DNA of 64,000 nt from NCBI RefSeq assembly GCF_964204865.1, contig NC_135255.1:3658001-3722000 (forward strand). Reading direction: 5' to 3'. Shown here piece after piece: positions 1 to 11,844 of the stretch. Numbering within the stretch: position 1 is the first letter of the stretch; every line of letters starts with the position of its first letter. The notes under the pieces were generated by a model that worked only from the letters and a program-made list of their open reading frames with translations, made no database searches and had not been told where the DNA came from. This stretch comes from Styela clava. Lineage: Eukaryota > Chordata > Ascidiacea > Stolidobranchia > Styelidae. Made by a program: the position numbers and the translations under genes.

Positions 1-180
1 GGAAGGTAACTAATTTTGTCCGCCCACTTTACATCAAGTTGTGTAACGGGACTGAAGCCTATGGGCAAGGGTTATATTCACTCGGCTAACACAGACAGAA
101 CTTGTAATAGAACTAGAATAAGGAAAATCAAAATAAAATTATGGCCTAACCCTAACCTGGTACATACACTATGGGAGTAC
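1..180 (-). mobile_element. MITE, copy A (cut by the window start)
   Basis: Read on the minus strand this begins near TACTCCCATAGTGTATGTAC and continues through a GGTTAGGGTTAGG stretch, a 'TTATTCTAGTTCTATTAC' core and a segment matching ACACAACTTGATGTAA. The same order of blocks is found in the plus orientation at 21117-21300, so both are copies of one interspersed element. Part of the core also matches the palindromic copies at 9796-10021 and 13087-13317. There is no coding capacity; the short reading frames across it are chance. The far end is outside the window, so length and target duplication cannot be judged. Confidence 0.7.
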
Positions 181-1570
181 CGAAAAATCTATTTATGTTC
201 AGCTGCTTACCTTCGCCCCGTCCTTCGCACCATATTGAAGTTTTATCCGATTCGATCCAATTGTTAAAGTGTGTTTTCTGGAAAACTGAAGAACTAGCAA
301 AAAAAAATATAACATATTTATGTATTATATGGGCCATCTTGGAACTCAAATATTGCGTTTATGTAGATAGATCAGATATTTTAGTTTGAACTTCGCCATG
401 AAACAGAATAATGATTACAACACACAAGACGAACACATGGAAATTCGAGGAAACTGACAAAACACCGAATGGGGTTTGAAAACATGAGTAATCTTACCTT
501 GTGACACTGAGTATAAGTAAACAGGACGATGAGGTACTCTAATCACACTTTAAATTTGTGATATGTTAACTCTGTGTTGTGTTTAACATGGTCTTATTAG
601 ACATTTTCTTAAATGAGTGAGGTATTATAACCTACCATGTTATTTGCAGATGGGTAATTGTTTTTGAGCATACTTTTATGTATGAATTTCTCAACTTCCC
701 CATATAGCATTTGCTCACGGCATTTATAAATCTACAATTTTCTTGTTTGTAGTTTAATTCAAAATCATTTTGCAATATGTGCTTTGGTCAAACTTCATAA
801 TCTTATACTAGATCTCTCACGGGATTCTAGGTAAACGGCGATGATGGAAACTCGCATTATATAAACTACTATCGCAATATATTTCCACATGATATTAATT
901 TTAAAGTTCGAACTTCATCTCAGGCATATTCGTCTTATACCGTATAATATAGCATACGTTGCCCATACTTGTCCCTCATGAACAAAAGTCCAATCGGTGA
1001 CGATTCAAGTCCCGTGACCTATTGTTACGGCATGACAAAGCATAATATTGTTCATAACGTGATTTTATGAGTGAATCATATGTTACGACGAATACTTCAA
1101 TTTCATGTGAAGATTTGAATACTGTTTGTACGTTTATTGCATTGTAACTACCATCAGACGAGTTGGCATAGAATAACATAACTGATATTAACATATAACA
1201 CCTACTTCGAAACGCTTATAAGCTTATTTTCGCACTCAAGTCTTATTAACTGTGTTCGATAAAACCTCTACAGAAAAGGCCAACAAAATGGCGATTGGAA
1301 TTATTTATCTACCCCTACTCCAACATATACATTATTCAGTGTGTCACATTAGTATTTAATAAATATCATGTGATTAAGAAGTTGGCGCCATGCTTTAAGA
1401 GTCGCATGATAAGCGGTATTTTGAACGAAGAAATATGCAACATTTTAAAAACATTTCACGTACCGCTGGCTCACAACTTCATATATCGTGCCTGCAAATT
1501 TCTATTCAAGTTTTGGCAATTTTCTGAGAGAATACTTAAATTGCAATCAGGCGATTTCCTTCAATGCGTT
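181..1570. other. Non-coding stretch, nothing recognised
   Basis: AT-rich sequence with only short, low-complexity reading frames. I see no splice-flanked exon, RNA gene or repeat boundary that I can support. Confidence 0.5.
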
Positions 1571-1712
1571 CTACAATTTAGTCGGAATGTTTTACTTAAA
1601 AACCTACAACTCATCTTTATACCGATCCCTATGTTCATACCTGTTAGGAAATAAAGATAGCGACATATGTTGAGAATGAGACTGATATTACTAGTGTAGA
1701 AATATTTAGGTG
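1571..1712 (+). repeat. Dispersed direct repeat, copy 1
   Basis: This block (from CTACAATTTAGTCGGAATG to AATATTTAGGTG) recurs in the same orientation at 3312-3442 with few substitutions. This copy has about 13 extra bases after the GGAATGTTTTA portion. The shared part includes ACTCATCTTTATACCGATCC and GATAGCGACATATGTTGAGA. The family is not recognised, and a reading frame that crosses it is not conserved in the other copy. Confidence 0.8.
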
Positions 1713-3311
1713 CCGATTTTTATTGAATGAGTTTACACGATGCTTGGCTCAAACACAATTCTAAATGAATTAAAGAAACACATATAATGGTACTGTACTG
1801 GTAGAAAAACGAACTAATCTGCACAACACGCACGATATGATTTGCATGTTTGGAATAAAAAGGACGAAAATAAAAAAGCCGAAAAAACTCATATTTTTTG
1901 AATAAAAAGGAATTTTTAATTAAATTGTATAATTACTACACTTACTTCGAAAAAACTAAAACAGCAGCAGCTTTTCAATTCAGACTCGTTTCCCCGGCGT
2001 ACGTTCTGAACAGAAGTATGAGTCCACTTCGAATCTACAAATGCGAGAGAAGACATCCAGGGAGAACGCAACCTAGCCTACCGAAGACAAAAGGCGTCGT
2101 GATAATAAAGCTATTGTAAAAACTTTGTCCACTAGTTATAGAAGATAGAACTTGGCGGCTCATGTTTCGTTCTCGGTGATTTAAAATGGTAGCTTGACAA
2201 ATGGCTGAATTTACTGCCCATTTCGCATGATTCAACACACGGGTATCGTGGAGAATGACGGGTATTTATTTAAAGAGCTTAGTCTGCATAGAAGAGACAG
2301 AGGACAAGCCGCTGTTGGGAATATGCATACGATAGACTTTTGCTGGGTGGAAATTAAAAATGAGGATTGCCTATAAGTTGACTTGTGAGAGCTATCGAAC
2401 TATTTCATACAAAACAATCATGAAATTTGTGCGCACCTCTTTTTAGTCTTGTTCGTACAACTCATAATAGCAGAGGTTGGGACAGGGTGTTCAATGGAAT
2501 GGACGCGCAAATCAAGTGCCAATTTAGTCCGAAGATCAGGCGTTCATAAATGCGAAAACTAGCCCAAGACTAGTGGATCCAAGTTGAGAAAAATAAACAG
2601 AAGTCAGACGCGCGGAAGTCCATGACAGTGCTACAATCTGTACTAATAGTTTTTTAGACTCATTATTAAAGCTAAAAACCAGCTTTTCATTGAATATTTA
2701 TGGGTTTGCTGCAACTTCGAGTACCCTGCTATACATATGCCTGTCCGATCGTGCAGTTCATAAACAACGGAGTTGACAACACAGATTTGAAACTGGAAGA
2801 ACATTATTGCTCCAACTGCCGGCCCACTGTCACACAGAAACATTTTCAAGGTGGCCACAAACCTATTAAATATTACTAAAGTTATTGAAAAATTTAGTTT
2901 CATTTGTGTCGCTATAGTTAAATTTCAATTGTGGCAATGAACTATGATGCTGTGTTTTGTTACTAAAGGGGAATTTGCATTCTAAATATTAAAGTGAAAG
3001 TGTCTAATTCTGTAAAACATCGTTTTTTCCCTCGCATGAAAAAGTTATTGGGCAACAGAATTTTTGTGCAACGAAAATGGGCCACGAAAGAAAAATAGGT
3101 TGAGAATCATGCGAACAAGTTAAGCATGTAATCATTCGAATATATAAATTATAGATGAAAGGTTTCGGGCTATACGTTTCATTCTATTTAAAATTTATAT
3201 TTCTGTGTGTTTCAAGAGCAGTTTTATGAAATTCAGACATGGCTTTGAAAGTGCTGCATATATAACATAATATGGAGATTTTGTGTATTTCAAATTGAAA
3301 CTTTAATATTT
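1713..3311. other. Non-coding stretch between the repeat copies
   Basis: No supported gene. A minus-strand frame at 2643-2903 codes for a hydrophobic-looking peptide but has no splice context and no recognisable family. The rest is AT-rich with no visible structure. Confidence 0.45.
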
Positions 3312-3442
3312 TCTACAAATCAGTCGGAATGTTTTAACTCATCTTTATACCGATCCCTATGTTCATACCTGTTTGGAAATAAAGATAGCGACATATGTTG
3401 AGAATGGGACTGATATTACTGGTGCGTAGAAATATTTAGGTG
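3312..3442 (+). repeat. Dispersed direct repeat, copy 2
   Basis: Second copy of the block at 1571-1712, shorter by an internal gap of about 13 bases. It ends directly before a hAT-like MITE end at 3461, so the pair may be older unique DNA duplicated locally or an element copied twice. Confidence 0.8.
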
Positions 3443-3460
3443 TTCTTATTAATTACAATT

Positions 3461-3755
3461 CAGGGGTGGGCAATTACTTTACTGAGTGGGCCAGTTAGAG
3501 ATAATAGACTTGGAGGCTCAAAACTCAATATCAAAACTATGTATAAAAAAAAATCTATTTATAAAATCTAGTCCAACAGCTACGCTAACGTTTGTATAAT
3601 AATGAGCACAATTTAACAATCGGGGTCATTATGCTGTTATTTTCATCGATATTTTCAACAAAAATTTATATCCATAAAAATCATGGTCATAATTTTAGCA
3701 GACACGAGTGGGCCGGATGAAACAATTTGATGGGCCAGATCCGGCGATTGATCCG
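3461..3755 (+). mobile_element. hAT-like MITE fragment
   Basis: It opens with CAGGGGTGGGCAATTACTTT, the CAGGGGTGGGCAA-type terminus known from many animal hAT elements. It contains the usual GAGTGGGCCAG and GAGTGGGCCGGATGAA blocks near the two ends. I do not find the matching TTGCCCACCCCTG at the right side, so the right terminus is lost or too diverged. No transposase is present. Confidence 0.6.
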
Positions 3756-4061
3756 TTTACATTCTGATTCACCTTCCTTTCTCAACTTCTCAATAATAGT
3801 CGGCATCTCTGCCTCGGTATTTTCCTACATTTATTCATTCTTTTTTCTTCTGCTACATTGCAATATAAATTCAATGTATTACTAAATATTTAGCCTTCAG
3901 CATATTATATCAATTTCAAACGTTTAGCTGCACCGCAGCACAGAATCAGAACATCAATTTTCACAAGTCGGCGAAAGTTTCTCTGAAGCAAATAACCCAA
4001 ATTTTGCAAACAAACAAATGAGGTACATGAAAGGCCCAAGAAACTTTCCACTGTCTTCCAA

Positions 4062-4067
4062 TTTATT
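4062..4067 (-). promoter_or_regulatory. Poly(A) signal AATAAA of the first two-TM gene
   Basis: TTTATT on the plus strand reads AATAAA on the minus strand, about 95 bases past the stop codon at 4159-4161. Its position suits the 3' end of that gene. Confidence 0.5.
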
Positions 4068-4158
4068 GCAACTACTCACATCTGCCACCACATTCAGAGT
4101 ACAGCAGGTTATTGCGCAAAACAAGTGACATTAATGAGCGAAAAAAGGAGACATAGAT

Positions 4159-4928
4159 TCATTTCATTTTTGAAGCATCATCATACGAAGGTGGGGGTTC
4201 CGTTGGTACATTGCTGAGTGGTGGTGGCTCACCCAGCGTAGGCGTCAAAGTTGGATGAGATGTTGCTGGGCCTGGAACCCAGTACGTGGATGTTACAAAT
4301 GAGCCTTGTTGATTGTGATATAATTCTGCAGAGCTAGATTGTTGACGTATTAGAATTGGCGGATGGTTTATGTACGGTGTGTTTACGTCAGTTGGGCACT
4401 GGAGGTTAGGGGTCGTTAACATTTGTCCCTCCGTCCTATTTGCTTCAAGAGTTTTTCTATGCCCTGCAAATATTAATAATCCGCCTGCAATAATCACCAT
4501 AATACCAGGTCCAATGATAAACACAGCAGAGATAGCGCCAGCAACCAAAATTGCCAGTCCTATGGCGCTGAGCACTAAACCAATTGTGGAGAGTGTTCGC
4601 GCTCGTTGTAAAAGAATTTCTTTTGGCGGAAAGCTAAAATAAAAATAGAGGTATTTCAATAGCGACATAATGAAACAAATATAAATCTCGAAATTTAATA
4701 CCGTGCCCACCATCTTACATAATTTGGCAATTCTGAGCCCAAAAGTTCACGGTACTTGCAATCTAGTAGATCATAAAGCAGTGGCCGCGTGTACAGCGCC
4801 TTAAACATTTAAACGTTAGGTATCAAGCAACTGAATTCTCACGCTAAGATTTTTCAACCCATGTTATTACATTACTTTCACTGAAATGAATAAACTCACC
4901 CAGAATAGTTTACATGTCCGGTATGCAT
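4159..4928 (-). CDS. Two-TM hairpin membrane protein with PPSY tail (paralog 1)
   Basis: I do not recognise the family. The terminal exon is complement(4159..4633), preceded by a TATTTTAG acceptor. The proposed first exon is complement(4900..4928), ending at a GTGAGT donor. The join is phase 2 and gives 167 residues. Two hydrophobic segments (about residues 23-43 and 45-67) form a tight hairpin with a G-P-G turn inside the second. Both ends are probably cytosolic. The tail (about residues 68-167) is polar, Ser/Thr/Pro-rich, and ends with P157-P158-S159-Y160, a class I WW-domain ligand. The exon layout and hairpin match the genes at 8979-10219 and 12347-13676. The terminal exon is firm. The nine-codon first exon is less so: it starts at the first Met after an in-frame stop and has the correct phase, but unlike its paralogs it is not acidic. 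Confidence 0.7.
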
Positions 4929-6249
4929 CTGGAGTTCAATTTCCAAGCATGAGCTAGGTAGGTTAAATAACGTCGGCTGGAATAACTATAAATTATTCTG
5001 CAAATAACTGTAACTGCAAAAACGGCAAATAATTACCAAAATTAATATGTTCAAAATAGAACTTGTTTAACACAAAAATAAACCCGGAATCGTACATTAT
5101 AACTTAGTTACGATTCATATTGACCAGATGTTCTACCAATCCGTTAAGGCATTCTGAACTGAACTGATCAATGTACAAATCACAAGTACATACTTCGTGA
5201 CTTGGTTCTAGGCATGTAGTTGCAATATTTTATTAGATTATGGCTACCTTGTCTCTATTGATGATTACACATAACGCTGGTTTTATAATTCCAATACAAT
5301 ATATTCAGCTATTTAGCAATCATTTTCCAATGTTTAAACTTGGTACGGAGAGAGTTACGAGTCATACGGATTTAGTAAACGCATATACGATATATGCTTC
5401 AACCATGTCTAACAAGATAGAGATCGGAGACCGCCGACTTATCGATCTTCCGCATGTTCGTTCGCTCTGACTCAATAGCGACACCGCGTGTTCCATCACT
5501 AATTAAATATCAACTCACTAATTATACGACATAAGATAATTCATCCAATCAATTAGGAGCAGATTCAACCTCGCTTTCGTGAGATATCGCGTAACATACG
5601 AAAGTGTCTAACAGACAGACACACAGATAAATACCTATCAACATACTTACCGATCGAGATCGATAAATAAAAAGCATTCTTAGTACCTTTAACACTGTCA
5701 GTTGACATACAAACAGGCATATCTTATACAGTTAGACGCTGATGTATATAATTTGTATGAATCTTCCTTTCTCCCTTTTCTCGATACTGTTCATATTTGT
5801 GATTTTTCTCATAATTGATGTCATAATTTTGCCCTCATTTACAAAGATTTGATCGAAATGGAAGATGTAGCAATACTTGAATAGCTTTCACTTTTTCATC
5901 GACACTAATCACATTGAAACCTAACCCCGATTCATGCATAGTCCGCCGACAATCACCTTGTTAAAGCGTACGTGATACGTATTTGTTGTCGGTTCGTTTG
6001 GTAAACCTGTCGTCTGCATTAGTTACTAGTTGTCCACATGCCTGTATCGTTCAGATTAGCTTTCACGCGCATCAAGTTCCGTTCCACACGATCGCTTGCA
6101 ACGCAGCATTGAATGTGCGCTCGTAAGGTTTCTACATATTTGTAATCGCACGAACTCGACTTGTGCTTTGGCGCGCGTTTGGCTCAATCATTAAAACCAA
6201 TAACACGTTAAATATTACCTAATGCGCTTCCATTGGCAAATCAACAGGT
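4929..6249. other. Upstream region of paralog 1, no gene seen
   Basis: This probably includes the promoter of the minus-strand gene ending at 4159. No TATA box or core element can be assigned with confidence. It contains short GACAGACA repeats near 5610-5630 and GATCGAGATCGAT near 5655, but no exon. Confidence 0.35.
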
Positions 6250-6400
6250 ATGAAATTGATATTAGAGCACTCAATCAAAAACGAAGCTGAAAGGAATATA
6301 CCAAAATGTTGTGATCTGTGAGTGGACGAGTTCGATTCCTGTTGGGATAATTATTTGCGAAAGGATTGCTGGACTCTGGACTTAGTGCTCCAATAAGTTG
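6250..6400 (+). repeat. tRNA-derived SINE, degenerate copy
   Basis: A pol III B-box-like sequence, GAGTTCGATTCCTG, lies at about 6329-6342. It is followed by GGGATAATTATTTGCGAAAG and GATTGCTGGACTC. The same order (B box, then GGGATGGTTATATGCGAGAA, then GATTGCTGCACTC) is found at 11915-11965, so these are two copies of one SINE family. The 5' boundary is approximate. Confidence 0.55.
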
Positions 6401-7288
6401 TCAAAATCTGCTATGTAGTAAGAAAAAAGATATGTAAACTGAAATTTAAATATTAGGAGTATCAAAGCAAAAGCAATTATTAGTCTGGTCCCATTCCAGC
6501 TGCAGTCAATGTCAACTATTTTGTGAAGGAATCCACCGGAAAAACGTGAAAGCAGAACTGGATGACGATAACAACCCCAGGGCACGTAATACTATAGTAA
6601 CAAATACTAGAGAATTTCAATACATTTCGTCACCTTAAACTTCACTGTCGAAATTATCCAATGTATTATGAGTTGGCGTCCTGCTCAAATTTTGAAAGGA
6701 AATCATATAATTACTAAAAGACCCTAGTTATATAAGTTTATCCACAACACATTGTTTATGTTCATGTAATCAACATTTTGTTATGTTTATCAGACTAAGT
6801 GTTATTTTGGTATGACGAAGCGTTAGTATGTAACAAGACTCATGAGCCACCTATACAATACATATGTAAAATAACACAAAACTACATAAGCAAACTCAAA
6901 AATATTTTTAGGTTTCCAAGCGGGCAGAAAAATTGAAATAAACTATACAATTAAACATAGCCCGCCATCATCGACGACATGCTGCTATATGGACTAAAAA
7001 AATTCCGATTGTAAAGAAAGTTTCCACTAAATATATTTGATCGATTCAAACTAAGTTTGACCTATTCACTGGCCTGACCTATACTATTTCTCTGTGACTA
7101 CTCAACTCCCTGAACCCGGTGTCAATTTGCTCTGCACTTGCAATTTTAAGAAATCACCAGTATATTTGACTGTTAAGCATCGAAAGGATGTCGCTGTTTC
7201 ATTATCATTGTTTCATTACCATACGTCATTTTGAGATCATGTATGCAGTATTTTTATCCAGTCAATTGTGCTTCTATTTTATCTAACC
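6401..7288. other. Non-coding stretch, nothing recognised
   Basis: AT-rich with no supported exon. The portion just after the SINE (to about 6600) may still belong to it. Confidence 0.4.
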
Positions 7289-7678
7289 CAGTGCTCTTCA
7301 ACAGGGGTTCCGCGGAACCCTAGGGTTCCGCAATACATGCAGTGGGGTTCCGTCAGTTTATAGGGTTTTTTAGGGGTTCCGCGTTTTTTTTTAGGGGGAA
7401 TCATTTCTTGCTTCAGCATGTTGATGCGTCGTTGCAAAGTTGTATAAAGAGTGTAGACATGAGTATGAGAATTCAAGACTATTGCAAAGGAAATGCAAGA
7501 ACAACCTAGTCATTAAATTTCACGCTTGTTGCCTTCTTTCTGTTCCGTTGTTGAAGTAGAAATATTTGAATTATAAATATTTCGTGTTTTATTTTAATTT
7601 TGTTAATTGGGGTTCCATAAAAATCGAAAAATTATTCAGGGGTTCCACAATGACAAAAAGGTTGAAGAGCACTGGAGA
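7289..7678 (+). mobile_element. hAT-like MITE with CAGTGCTCTTCAAC ends
   Basis: Terminal inverted repeats are CAGTGCTCTTCAAC at 7289-7302 and GTTGAAGAGCACTG at 7661-7674. Subterminal GGGGTTCC motifs are repeated many times inside the left end and again inside the right end, as in several hAT families. An 8-base flank ATCTAACC (7281-7288) is nearly repeated as CTCTAACC at 7679-7686, four bases beyond the right inverted repeat, and is probably the target duplication. The element is non-autonomous. Confidence 0.75.
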
Positions 7679-7980
7679 CTCTAACCTTAGTAAAAAACGT
7701 GAATGGGATACTCAATGTATATATACAACTAATTACTATCCGCTTTCCCATCCCGTCTCAGTCCGTTATAGTTGACATCAATCCCTGTATTGTTTGACTT
7801 AACATTAAGTTCACTTTTGAAACAGATTTTACGTGCACTGTAGCTTGCCTTGAGCAGGTGGGTAACAAACATTTTTAAACATATATGATATATCCGATTG
7901 GCAATACCATTTTTTCAACGAACTGCCAATTTAACCCAAATAGTAAAGTTTTGTCGTTCGAAATTCATGCGTACCTACCG

Positions 7981-8360
7981 GCGGGGCTGTGGAGTTGGTT
8001 AAAAATACCAATGCTTCCGGCTATAGTTCCGGAGCCACAGCATATTTAACCTGTGGCTCCAGCTCCGAAGCTCTATTTTTGCAGCCCCGGCACCATACCA
8101 TCGATGTTTTTTGCTATTAAAACTACAATGAAGCCCAAGTTGTAAAATCTACATATAGTTTCAGGTATACAAATTCAACTTGAAATATATGTTATAAATT
8201 TAAAGCTGAAAAGGATAGATTTCGATACTCACATAGCGCATTACAAAGTTATCAATGTGAAAAAATAATTTAAATTGTTGGCAGCTGGAGCCACTAAAAT
8301 ATCTGACATCTAAACTCCATCTGTTATAGCGAGCTCGGCTACAGATCCGCCAAATAGTCA
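7981..8360 (+). mobile_element. Degenerate hAT-like element with GGCTGTGGAGT start
   Basis: It starts with GCGGGGCTGTGGAGTTGG and has repeated short 'GGAGCCACAG' and 'GGCTCCAGCTCCGAAGCT' blocks in both orientations. This resembles the self-complementary GGAGTCGGAGCC ends of hAT-type MITEs. The right end (around CTAAACTCCATCTG) is only weakly complementary, so the boundaries are rough. Confidence 0.4.
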
Positions 8361-8759
8361 CGGCTACGTGTTTTCATCTAATTTCGGGGGTTTCTGACCG
8401 AGTTGAAAATGTTGAGACTGCCATTATTCCCCATTCCATCACGTTTTTACACCTTCGCTCAGACTGCTTTGTAAAATGAGCCACTGATAAGTGATAATCT
8501 ACTACCTTAGGAAAGACCGAAATCTTTTTACACCTTGGGTGAGGGGTGAGTTTGACCGATGGCGCAAATAAACAAAAGATTGGTCTTGACCGTTAATTTT
8601 ATTTCGGCATTTATGTAAAGGATGTAGGCCTAGTTTTGATGGAACATAATAAATGAAGGAGGACATTAATAAAAATAGGAAGATGCAAATAATATTTACA
8701 CTATAAAAAGTTGGTCATGATTTTCTGATTTGCAAACCCGAGTCAAGGTAAAATCGGTA

Positions 8760-8847
8760 CTCCTGAAGTATGCGCATCAAGATGTTGGTGACCTGAACCC
8801 TATCCTGGTACACAACCCCAGTTCAGGTTGTGCGCATACTTCAGGAG
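8760..8847. mobile_element. 88-bp palindromic MITE
   Basis: CTCCTGAAGTATGCGCAT at the left pairs with ATGCGCATACTTCAGGAG at the right (GT is read as TG at one place near the loop). The left edge follows TA. The end resembles CTCCCGTAGTATGTG of the element at 13087-13317, so this is probably a shortened relative. It would fold into a near-perfect hairpin. Confidence 0.7.
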
Positions 8848-8978
8848 GTCCGTAAAATCTAATATCTTTGGATACCAAATGATCTCTTTGGACTTTGGAA
8901 GACATAATATGCTTCGCTAGTTAACCGGCAGTTGAACATCGTCTTTAACTTAATATTCATAGACCTATTATATTTCAT

Positions 8979-10219
8979 TTAATGTTCCCGATCATATGAT
9001 GGCGGTAATTTTGCCTTTCCATTTGTTGTTACATGTGAGCTTTCTGATTGCTCGTCAATCTGATCAACGTTGGCTAGTATTTCAGGATCACCTACTCTCT
9101 GATACGATGCATCGACTTCTGGGGATTCCTCCATTTCAGCTTGTCTAGCGTCAGACTCCTCGGCGTACATTCTCTTTGACCGCTTGTACTTGTTAAATGC
9201 AATGCAAGTGCTAATCATTGACCATATAAACATAAATATTCCGGGTGCATAGAGCGTCCCAATTCCCATGAGCGCAGACGATATTACCATGACCAAACCA
9301 ATTCCTATTGATCCAACCGTCATAGCTACAAAACTCCAAGCTTGGCAGCGCACTTCACCAGCGGTGGTAGTCCTAAAATTGAATAATACGTTTAGACTCA
9401 TTAGATATATTGCCATTACAAATACCAGAGTACGAGAAGCATAGGATGTTGAAAACAATTTTCGTTTTCATATGGTTGAACCATCGCCACTCACATTAGT
9501 AAATGGCGTGTGTGTAGTATTCTGACGTACGCAATATAGTAAGTGATAATTATTTTTGACGAGTTATCCATATTGCGAACGAATCTATCACATGAGTAAT
9601 ATAGACCAGCACATTTCCACCGCCTCGAGTATTCAGGTAGTATTATATTGCGACACCAACTGAAAGAGTTTTTTGTAGATATTTCGATGTAGATCGAGTA
9701 TGCGTTAAAAACACCGATAGATCAAATGCTTGCTGGAAGAAATGTGTTCCACATTGCCATGCAAGCAACAATCACCAAAGAAAAATCACAAACTTATTTA
9801 CGTTACAACAAGATGGCGGACATCTAAACATAGTATGTCTACCAGGTTAGGGTTATGCCATAATTTTATTCCAATTTTCCTTATTTTAGTTCTATTACGA
9901 GTTCGGGGACTAGCCAAGTGACTCCCGTAGTATTTGTACCTGAAATGATGGCCTAACTCTAACCTGATACACATACTACGTTCCGGTGTCAGTCATCTTG
10001 TTGCACATACTACGGGAGTACAGCACAAACTATATCAATTCATTGGTTATAATTTGCATCCAACATGGAATAAGGGATCATAACTTACTCTTCGTCATCT
10101 AACTCATCATTCTCTTCAATCTCTTCTAAATGATTTTGATTTTCTTGTTGCACCTCCTCCTCTTCATGATTAGGCGAATTCTGATTCGACTGAGAATTTA
10201 CTTTCGATTTTGTGGACAT
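8979..10219 (-). CDS. Two-TM hairpin membrane protein with acidic N-terminus and PPSY tail (paralog 2)
   Basis: Family not recognised. Exon 1 is complement(10089..10219): ATG to a GTAAGT donor, 43 codons plus two bases. Exon 2 is complement(8979..9372) after a TTTTAG acceptor. Phase 2 joins them into 174 residues. Residues 1-44 are polar and strongly acidic, with long Glu/Asp runs. Two hydrophobic segments lie at about 57-79 and 80-103, with A-P-G in the second, aligned with G-P-G of the gene at 4159. A basic stretch K-Y-K-R-S-K-R follows, which favours a cytosolic tail. The tail ends with P167-P168-S169-Y170, the same WW-ligand motif at the same distance from the end as in paralog 1. The intron (9373-10088) holds a MITE. 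Matching donor, acceptor and phase make this a solid model. Confidence 0.85.
9796..10021. mobile_element. Palindromic MITE, copy B (in the intron of paralog 2)
   Basis: The right arm reads CACATACTACGTTCCGGTGT, then a diverged copy of GTCCGCCATCTTGG and finally CACATACTACGGGAGTA. The left arm is its diverged inverse (AACAAGATGGCGGACATC, then GTCTACCAGGTTAGGGTTA). The middle TTCCTTATTTTAGTTCTATT matches copies A, C and D. The left end is worn, so its boundary is approximate. Confidence 0.8.
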
Positions 10220-11399
10220 ATTGTACTGCTTTTTCCAATCAATGATTTTATATCAGTTATTTTATTTTGCCTTCTTAAAACTTAAAAGTTCAATTTTTTA
10301 TCCTGTAAAAAGCAAATTCGTTTTTACAAAAATAACATTATTTGATATTGAGCAATATGATAATAGTTTTTTCAATAGATATATACATATATTATATATA
10401 AAACATATATATGTGACATGTCAACCTATATCTGTATACAATTTTCATCGCATCATGTCAGGTAATGATCGTAAAATATTTAATATTAATACGTAACAAA
10501 TAAAATGTTGGTTAAATATGAATGTTCATTCTGTCTTCGAATTGGCTCAAGTTTAGTTGTAGTAATCAAAAATTAGTGCCGGAAAGACTGTAATAGACAA
10601 GACTTGATCCAGTCATCTGTATGTTTAAATGCTAAGTGGTTAAATACTTCAAATAAGAATAATGTTTATGAATATGCAAACAAACCAGTGAAAGCTTTAT
10701 CTCACCAAAACACTTTAAAAGTAAGCAATGATAAAGCACAAGGAAATTTTTTCTGAAGTTAAGGGTCTGGGAATACATTCCCATTTTAGTCTATTGTCTT
10801 GTATCATTTTTTAGCAAAACGTAAATTGATGGAGGAAAATGATGACACGAATATTGCTAACTAATGTATCAAACAAGCCGGTAGGCGTCCAGGATCTCCG
10901 CTGACACCCAGGCCCGCGGCATACAGTATATCGCGAGGATCCAATTCATTTTAGTCTCTGTAGCACTTTAGTGGTCGGCCTAACTTCGTTCAGATTTAAA
11001 TCTTTTTAATTTGTGCGCTTGGAAGTGAATTCATGAAAATTTCCTCGCAAGAAATAGGCGAGAGGCGAGTAGGTTTTGCACTAGCTGACGATTATTTGTT
11101 GCGGGGCAATGACGGCGTATTTCAAAGATTGTAAACGTGATGCAGAATTCATAGTTTGATTCGGATATAGAAATCCTAATTTATAGACCTAAATAGTTAA
11201 AAAAACTGTAGCCAGCGTTTAGGTGAACCACCCACTAACAGCGAGAAGTACATCAAATCTCAAGCAAATAATAATTCCGTATATCAAGAACACCTGCACC
11301 GGCTCACCAGTTCCGTTGAGTTCATTTTGAACGCTGCGCGTTCCGTTGACATACTCACGTGACTGATATACTGTGACTAAATGGGGAAATTATGTTCAC
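10220..11399. other. Region between paralogs 2 and 3, no gene seen
   Basis: This probably holds the promoter of the minus-strand gene that starts at 10219. AT-rich up to about 10850, then somewhat richer in G and C. No exon is supported. Confidence 0.35.
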
Positions 11400-11770
11400 T
11401 GAAATCCCTAAGGTTTCTCCAGTTTATGAAGTATCGGGACCAAAGACGACTTATTGGAAAGAGTACTTTGCCATGCAGAAGGAAGCGCTCTTGGAATTTT
11501 AATTTTCGACTTGGTTGGCGAGAAAACGGCGATAAACTGTGAAAAAAATAGAAACTTCATAACGATCGGAACGTTTTTTGTTGTTACCATGGAAACGAAA
11601 CATTTATCTGGACTTTCTATAAAACGCACATTACTAGGGTGACAGGATAACCCATGTGAAAAATTTCATCCAGATTGGTCCAGCCATTAAGACGCTACAT
11701 CTAAACAGACAGACAGACAGATACACAGACAGACAGACAGACAGAACGACTGATAATAAGGGTCTCCTAT
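11400..11770 (+). repeat. Interspersed repeat ending in a (CAGA)n tract
   Basis: The sequence AAATTTCATCCAGATTGGTCC followed by CAGCCATTAAGACG and then a CAGA microsatellite (11705-11744) is the kind of 3' end seen in many invertebrate retroposons and MITEs. Two opposing open frames of 60-70 codons across 11408-11642 have no known family and look like repeat sequence. The superfamily is not assigned. Confidence 0.45.
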
Positions 11771-11844
11771 AGAGCGGAGATCCAATACTTGACCAAATGT
11801 ACGATTCATGTTCGCGACTTCAAGCTGTAAATATCAATATTCGA

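Noticed and set aside
6329..6342. A functional tRNA gene around the B box
   Set aside because: The surrounding sequence matches the SINE body at 11915 rather than a tRNA cloverleaf.
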